NCBI GenBank assembly: GCA_002071485.1
Contig: MWFF01000094.1
Span: 1-47,925, forward strand
Reading direction: 5' to 3'
Length of the DNA: 47,925 bases
Origin: Verrucomicrobia bacterium ADurb.Bin006
GTDB lineage: Bacteria; Verrucomicrobiota; Verrucomicrobiia; Limisphaerales; J093
In this document: in pieces, positions 43,081-47,925 of the stretch
How positions within the stretch are numbered: position 1 is the first letter of the stretch
Layout: each line of letters starts with the position of its first letter
Notes under the pieces: generated by a model
The model's input: only the letters and a program-made list of their open reading frames with translations
What the model was told of the DNA's origin: nothing
Database searches by the model: none
Made by a program: the position numbers and the translations under genes

Positions 43081-43634
43081 CCCGCTACCGTGAACTGCTT
43101 TCGGGATTGGAAATTACATCCACCCAGCTATCGTAAACCCATGAGCGTCACGACACAGACCCTCATCGAGGAAATCAAGACCGCCCCGGAGAGCGTGCAG
43201 CGGGAGGTGTTTGACTTCCTGGTCTTCCTCAAAGCGCGCCTCAACGCGCAAGGCGAAGGAGCGGAAAACCTTCTGCCCTGGCGCAAAGTGCCTGGGCCGC
43301 CGACTGGAACACCCCGGAGGAGGATGAGGCATGGCGCGATTTGTAAGCGGCGACGTGGTTGTCGTGCCGTTCCCGTTCGCCGACCTCGCCAGCGCCAACG
43401 TTCGGCCGGCTCTCGTACTCGCCGCCGTGACGCGGGGTGACCTGATCCTTTGCCAGATAACCAGTCAGGCTGCCGGTCATTCCGAAGCCGTGCCAATTCT
43501 GCTGACCGATTTCGAGACGGGCGGCGGCTTGCGGCGCGCCAGCTTCGCGTTGCCCCATCGGGTGGTGACTGCCAATGAGGGTTGCGTCCGTCGGGCCGTC
43601 GGGCGGCTGAAACCTGAGAAACTCACTCACGTCC
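43081..43634. repeat. 554-bp direct repeat, downstream copy
   Basis: Copy of 33271-33824 with one difference. Between the last CRISPR repeat (ends 43061) and this copy lie CCTC and AAGTTCGCCCGCTA, the latter also being cas7 sequence (compare 33264-33277), so the homology really starts at ~43066 with an 8-bp tandem duplication of GCCCGCTA. The cas7-derived DNA therefore abuts the last repeat. Confidence 0.97.
43141..43346 (+). pseudogene. DUF2281-type antitoxin with one-base deletion, downstream copy
   Basis: Base-for-base the same as 33331-33536, including the missing C (CCC at 43276-43278). Both copies therefore carry the same lesion, so it predates the duplication or was spread by gene conversion. 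Confidence 0.75.
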
Positions 43635-43804
43635 AGGGTCGATTCTTACAATTGACAATGGATGGCGGTTATGTGTCGCCTCGATGGCTGTCTGTAATGG
43701 GTGCCCGGTGTGTCCAGTCGCAAGGAATCGCGCAATGTCCGTCATCGGCTGTCCGCGGCACGTGCGCGGGACCGGCGAGGATGCACACTAACCGATTCTC
43801 TTGA
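43331..43804 (+). CDS. PemK/MazF-type toxin, downstream copy with replaced C-terminus
   Basis: The first ~101 residues are identical to the toxin at 33521; the only base change (43615) is silent in a Pro codon. The last 11 residues of the original, including the end of the C-terminal helix, are replaced by a 56-residue tail from unrelated DNA (GRFLQLTMDGGYVSPRWLSV and on). The catalytic core should be intact, but folding of the end is uncertain. It stands downstream of the array with no partner other than the frameshifted antitoxin. Confidence 0.6.
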   Translation: MARFVSGDVVVVPFPFADLASANVRPALVLAAVTRGDLILCQITSQAAGHSEAVPILLTDFETGGGLRRASFALPHRVVTANEGCVRRAVGRLKPEKLTHVQGRFLQLTMDGGYVSPRWLSVMGARCVQSQGIAQCPSSAVRGTCAGPARMHTNRFS

Positions 43805-43890
43805 GCCACCGAGAACCGGACTCGAAAAGCGGATCGGAGGTGATGCATTGCTCAGAGGGCAATGGCCAGTTTGGGCAAGCTCGGATCGTT

Positions 43891-44800
43891 GTTTGCCGGC
43901 GGGTTCGAGATGGCTGGTCGCGGTTCCGTTGTCCGGGGGGACATCGCACCGGATGCGAATGGGCTGAGCGCGGTGTCAGGTCGTAGGCGACACTGCAGAC
44001 GGCCATCTGTGTTCCGCCCTGAATCGGTGTGGGGACTCTCTGTGCATTGGATCAGTGAGGGTCTCCACACAGATTCAGGTCGGAACACGGATGGAGAAGG
44101 AGAGAGGCGGTGTAAAGTGGTTTGCCGGCGGGTTCGAGATGGCGGGTCGCGGTTCCGTTGTCCGGGGGGACATCGCACCGGATGCGAATGGGCTGAGCGC
44201 GGTGTCAGGTCGTAGGCGACACTGCAGACGGCCATCTGTGTTCCGCCCTGAATCGGTGTGGGGACTCTCTGTGCATAGGATCAGTGAGGGTCTCCACACA
44301 GATTCAGGTCGGAACACGGATGGAGAGGGAGAGAGGCGGTGTAAAGTGGTTTGCCGGCGGGTTCGAGATGGCTGGTCGCGGTTCCGTTGTCCGGGGGTAC
44401 ATCGCACCGGATGCGAATGGGCTGAGCGCGGTGTCAGGTTGTAGCCGACACTGCAGACGGCCATCTGTGTTCCGCCCTGAATCGGTGTGGGGACTCTCTG
44501 TGCATAGGATCAGTGAGGGTCTCCACACAGATTCAGGTCGGAACACGGATGGAGAGGGAGAGAGGCGGTGTAAAGTGGTTTGCCGGCGGGTTCGAGATGG
44601 CTGGTCGCGGTTCCGTTGTCCGGGGGTACATCGCACCGGATGCGAATGGGCTGAGCGCGGTGTCAGGTTGTAGCCGACACTGCAGACGGCCATCTGTGTT
44701 CCGCCCTGAATCGGTGTGGGGACTCTCTGTGCATAGGATCAGTGAGGGTCTCCACACAGATTCAGGTCGGAACACGGATGGAGAAGGAGAGAGGCGGTGT
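43891..44800. repeat. 229-bp tandem repeat array
   Basis: Four units with exact 229-bp spacing; GTTTGCCGGC starts at 43891, 44120, 44349 and 44578. Units 2 to 4 differ by single bases. Each unit contains two facing ~29-bp elements (CATCTGTGTTCCGCCCTGAA and TTCAGGTCGGAACACGGATG) of the same family as in the 143-bp array at the other end of the window. Repeated open frames here (such as 44055-44444) are artefacts. The stretch 43805-44949 holds no gene. Confidence 0.97.
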
Positions 44801-44949
44801 GTCGGCCCCCCGCGGGTGTGTTCTGAGGATCGAGTCCGTTGCATTTCCTTGTGGCCGGTTCCACCTGGTCCGATGCTGGTCGCCTCGGCATCAGATTCCC
44901 GGACTGGGCCGGCTTGCCACCGCGCCATCCAGAAGGCACGATCCCGCGG

Positions 44950-46839
44950 ATGAACCTCCGCGTGTTGTGGCTCGGAACGATGATTGTCCTGCCAGCGCTC
45001 TCAGGAACTCCGGCACCCTCGCAGGTCATAACATTCGACGCGCGGTCCTATCTGCACACCGATGTCCGAGATCCGGCGCAGGCCCGCCGCGCGTGGGATG
45101 CCCTTCATCTTCTCGCCGCCCTGCAGGGTCTGGCCAATCGCGACGCGCCACGTTTCTACGTCCTCTTCGCGCAGGGCTTTCAAGTTGCTACAGATCAATT
45201 CTGGCTTGACTGGTTTCGCAAGGAGGACGGCTGGCTGAGAACCACTCAACTCGAACCCGTTGCCGACATCGATGGTGCGCTGGCCGCCATGAGATCGCAC
45301 TACACCGGGCTGGTGGTCTACGATCCGAATGTGCCGGCCACCGCATGCGTTGCGTCGACCGCGGCCGGGTGCGAGCGCCTCCTGCCGGTGCGTTACGATC
45401 CGTCACCCGACTCGCTCTTTACCCGCTGCGTCCGCACATTGAATCTGCCGATTGGCCTCTGGCTGGTCCATCCCGACGGCTCGAGCAAGTTCACCGGCAC
45501 GGGTCAGATCCCGGACTCGACCAAGCCGTCATCGGGAAGCGCGAAGATCGACGCGTACCGCTGGGCCGCGGCGCGTTACCTCCAGACGGGCCGATGCGAT
45601 CCGCACTTTGCGGCGTATTACATGGATGCCGACTGGCTGCGGCGCCCCGGCAATGCGCCCGCGGACAACCACACCCTGCCCAACCACGACTATTTCATTG
45701 CCGGTCGCGCCTTCTTCTTCGATCTCTCGCCGTGGGGCGACGAGGCCCCTGTTGATGATCCCGGACAATCGGTGGGGCTTGATCGCCGGATGCTTCTTGA
45801 CCTCCTGCGCGCATTCCACGACGGCACCTCAGCCGGCATCACCAAGATCGGCGGCTTTCCTCCCTGGCCTTTCAAGTACACGACCCACGGCGGAGCCGGC
45901 CGACACAAACCCGTCCCCACCGAATGGGAGTTCACGCGATTGATTTCCCAGTTCAACGCCTACCATGAGGCCGACGCCGCCGGCCACGGCGCGATGGCGA
46001 ATGCATCTTTCTTTGCGCATTACCCGCTGACCCCTCCGTGCCGCCAGCCCAATCCCATTCCATCACGCGCCCAGTGGCAGGTTCGAGGCTATGTGACCTC
46101 CGACGGGCGGGTCGCGTCGAGGTTTTTCGTCGGGCACTACGTCGGCGACTACGATGCCCCATCGTGGCTCTACAAAGCCGTGCCCGCATTTTTTCGAGAC
46201 CCCGATCGAGGGCGGGTGCCCCTGGGCTGGGCTTTCGATCCCAATCTGGCCGATCGCGCGCCGCAGGCGTTGGTCTATGCCTATCGCCATGCCACAACCA
46301 ATGACTTCTTCATCGCAGGCGACTCCGGCGCCGGGTATCTCAACCCACGCGCCCTCACGGTGCGTCCCGACTCCGGTTTGCCCTCGGGTCTGGCCGCCTG
46401 GGAAGCGCACTGCCAACGCGCCTACAAAGACTGGGGAATGACCATCACCGGTTTCGCGCTCGATGGATCGGCCGGCGCGTCCACCTCGACGGAGTTCCTG
46501 GCTTACAAATCCTTCAGCCCCGATGGCATCGGCACTCATTTCGAGCCTCAGCCGCGCCTGATCGCCGGAATCCCGACCTGTCCGGAGAAGGATCTTCCGG
46601 ACGGCGCGGCCGAAGCCGCCGCCCTGATCGCCCGGCGCGCGGAAGCTCGCGGTGCGGGTCCGGGATTCCTCTGGGCGCGGAGCATTCTGAAACCGCCGCG
46701 GTGGTATGCTGAGGTGTCGGCGCTGCTACGGGAGCGGCATCCGCACCTGGCAATCGAGGTCGTCGATCCCTATACGTTTTTCGGGCTGATCCGACTGGCC
46801 TGCGACCCCGGCGGCGCGGGCGGCAGCCCGGGCTACTGA
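44950..46839 (+). CDS. Exported GxGYxYP-family putative glycoside hydrolase
   Basis: A 629-residue protein from ATG 44950, which puts a signal-like segment at the start (MNLRVLWLGTMIVLPALSG); the longer frame begins at the edge of the repeat array. It matches the GxGYxYP family, presumed carbohydrate-active enzymes of Bacteroidota, Verrucomicrobiota and relatives. Visible features: ALHLLAALQGLANRDAPRFY, FWLDWFRKEDGWLRT, the name motif as GDSGAGYLNPRAL (GxGYxxP, residues ~455) and GITKIGGFPPWPFKYT. No biochemical activity is established for the family as far as I know. It ends 7 bp past the stop of the convergent DUF2959 remnant. Confidence 0.82.
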   Translation: MNLRVLWLGTMIVLPALSGTPAPSQVITFDARSYLHTDVRDPAQARRAWDALHLLAALQGLANRDAPRFYVLFAQGFQVATDQFWLDWFRKEDGWLRTTQLEPVADIDGALAAMRSHYTGLVVYDPNVPATACVASTAAGCERLLPVRYDPSPDSLFTRCVRTLNLPIGLWLVHPDGSSKFTGTGQIPDSTKPSSGSAKIDAYRWAAARYLQTGRCDPHFAAYYMDADWLRRPGNAPADNHTLPNHDYFIAGRAFFFDLSPWGDEAPVDDPGQSVGLDRRMLLDLLRAFHDGTSAGITKIGGFPPWPFKYTTHGGAGRHKPVPTEWEFTRLISQFNAYHEADAAGHGAMANASFFAHYPLTPPCRQPNPIPSRAQWQVRGYVTSDGRVASRFFVGHYVGDYDAPSWLYKAVPAFFRDPDRGRVPLGWAFDPNLADRAPQALVYAYRHATTNDFFIAGDSGAGYLNPRALTVRPDSGLPSGLAAWEAHCQRAYKDWGMTITGFALDGSAGASTSTEFLAYKSFSPDGIGTHFEPQPRLIAGIPTCPEKDLPDGAAEAAALIARRAEARGAGPGFLWARSILKPPRWYAEVSALLRERHPHLAIEVVDPYTFFGLIRLACDPGGAGGSPGY

Positions 46840-47216
46840 GGGAGAGTCTTGATGAAGCTGTCGGCCTCGGCGATGCTGGCATTAATCCGGGCAATCAACT
46901 CCTCGATCTGCCCCTGGATGGCCGACGCCTCACCCTTGAGCGATCCGATCGCAGCCGCATTGAGGTTGTGTTTGAGGTAGAGCACGTGGTCGTTGAGCTG
47001 GGTAAGAACGGGCTTCATCGACTCCTCCGAGGCGTGCACCGATCGTGAGAGCTGGCCGAAACGGTCCTTGGTCTCCTGCAACTGCCGCCGGCTGTTCTCC
47101 GCAAATGTCGGATTGCTGAACTGCCCGAGTTCCTTCTCCCATTCGCTGAACATGGACTTGGCAATGCCCTCCATGTTCTCGATGCGCTTGCGAACTTCCT
47201 TGGCTTGGGCGGCTCT
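46833..47216 (-). pseudogene. DUF2959 gene lacking its 5' half
   Basis: From ~47216 the frame reads AAQAKEVRKRIENMEGIAKS, MFSEWEKELGQFSNPTFAEN, SRRQLQETKDRFGQLSRSV, MKPVLTQLNDHVLYLKHNLN and ends INASIAEADSFIKTLPQ. This is the C-terminal coiled-coil half of DUF2959 proteins, normally exported proteins of ~210-220 residues. The signal peptide and first ~90 residues are absent; the frame upstream (to the ATG at 47300) is unrelated. The break lies beside a palindromic element at 47269, so an insertion or deletion there probably removed the 5' half. Confidence 0.65.
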
Positions 47217-47268
47217 GTAGCAGAATTTGTGGGTGAGAGAGGGAACGTTCGCGGATCTCGGTAGGGCC

Positions 47269-47372
47269 GGCGGCATCCCCCGATGGGGCCCCAATCGCAC
47301 GCTGCGGGCCGCGACCGAGGTTGCGCTGCGCTCCGGCCCGCAGCGGCTCTACCCCCATCGGGGAGTGCCGCC
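47269..47372. repeat. Long nested palindromic element
   Basis: Outer arms GGCGGCATCCCCCGATGGGG (47269-47288) and CCCCATCGGGGAGTGCCGCC (47353-47372) pair with two mismatches; inner arms CGCTGCGGGCC (47300-47310) and GGCCCGCAGCG (47335-47345) pair exactly. The whole can fold into one ~104-nt hairpin. I see no gene in 47373-47870. Confidence 0.75.
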
Positions 47373-47878
47373 TCGCCGCTCTGAACCAAGGGGCAGCCGC
47401 GGCGTGGGGTGTGGGAGGAGGGTCATCACGACAGGGTTGTGTGTGGCGTCGGATCAACGGCTTCCGTGCGAGCCAACTGGGGCGCTGCCCCAGACCCCGC
47501 CCCACCTCCACCTCCTTGAGCGTCTGGGGTAGCGTTTCTTCACGGGTTTCCCCAAGCCCTGGAGCCGGCTTCTCATGCACAACACCTTCGTTACGAGGAT
47601 ACTTGAGTGGATGGTCAGCCATGGGCCACACGGGCGGGCCCCGGGTGCTGCCAGGACGGCCACGTGCATGGCAGGAGGGACCGGAGCGCCAGATTTCGGA
47701 CTGGTTCCTGCGCATTCCGGACCAACAACTTCCGCCAGCCCACACAAACTTCTCGGATGAGGCTGGGAGGAATGTTCGCTCGAGGATCGACGGGCGCAAA
47801 AGTGAATAGCTGATCTCTGAAGATTCGGGTAGTTTGCGGTTGTATAGAAACAACAAACCCCAAACCAGGAGACCAGCT

Positions 47879-47925
47879 ATTCAACTGCACGTTAAGACCA
47901 TCCTCAACCGGATTCAACGTTTCAC
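47879..47925 (+). CDS. Start of an ISL3-type transposase, cut by the window end
   Basis: After AGGAG (47867-47871) the frame reads IQLHVKTILNRIQRF, which matches the very beginning of ISL3-family transposases (LHVKTILNRIxxFxxFVY). No ATG, GTG or TTG is in place: the start must be ATT at 47879 or CTG at 47885. Only 15 codons are inside the window, so the insertion sequence cannot be outlined; its left end should lie in ~47780-47865. Confidence 0.55.
   Translation, partial: MQLHVKTILNRIQRF

Noticed and set aside
43852..44953. Series of 127-146 residue frames with the same sequence on both strands
   Set aside because: They repeat every 229 bp and follow the tandem array; no start sites or family motifs.
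46930..47856. 308-residue minus-strand frame across the DUF2959 remnant
   Set aside because: Different frame from the conserved DUF2959 segment, with no motifs and many R/P/G residues.

Overview
The window is a stretch of a GC-rich bacterial chromosome. Its gene content (ThuA and DUF1080 proteins, a D-tagatose/psicose 3-epimerase, a GxGYxYP protein, a DUF5054/GH38-like glycosidase, FGE-sulfatase proteins, many intergenic palindromes and heptamer repeats) fits the Planctomycetota-Verrucomicrobiota-Lentisphaerota group, most likely Verrucomicrobiota. That placement is inference: there is no rRNA or other marker gene here.

Layout. 1-1606: a 143-bp tandem repeat array split around a GxxExxY-family gene. 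1607-6553: sugar epimerase, DUF1080-ThuA protein, tRNA-Pro, LysM protein, rhomboid protease. 6554-7299: decayed gene fragments. 7300-13720: hybrid-cluster protein with an FNR/NNR-like box and a hairpin terminator, then a redox and envelope set (DUF1573, rhodanese, MauE/DoxX, Dps, double thioredoxin-fold protein). 13721-17448: sigma-factor remnant, tRNA-Leu, EEP hydrolase, PolX. 17730-26935: carbohydrate-related and secreted genes (FGE-like, ThuA, MFS, beta-helix protein, broken gene, GH38-like enzyme). 27008-43804: CRISPR-Cas island. 43891-47925: 229-bp tandem array, GxGYxYP protein, truncated DUF2959 gene, and the start of an ISL3-type transposase.

The CRISPR-Cas island is a type I-C-like system with an unusual order: cas5-cas5-cas8-cas7-[toxin-antitoxin]-cas3-[cas3 remnant]-[antitoxin + toxin stub]-cas4-cas1-cas2-array. 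The array has 56 repeats of 37 bp and 55 spacers. There is no cas6, so a Cas5 protein is expected to process crRNA, and two tandem cas5 paralogues are present. The locus is full of toxin-antitoxin material. An intact PemK/MazF-type toxin follows cas7, behind an antitoxin with a one-base deletion. A ~554-bp copy of that segment (cas7 tail + antitoxin + toxin) sits directly against the last CRISPR repeat, so direct repeats 9.8 kb apart bracket cas3-cas4-cas1-cas2 and the array. A RelB-like antitoxin with a truncated ParE-like toxin lies before cas4, and a mazE with a dead mazF lies upstream of the operon between 138-bp direct repeats.

The most novel candidates are the toxin-antitoxin-bracketed adaptation/cas3/array block, the duplicated Cas5 in a type I-C system without Cas6, and a palindromic repeat family that builds tandem arrays at both ends of the window.
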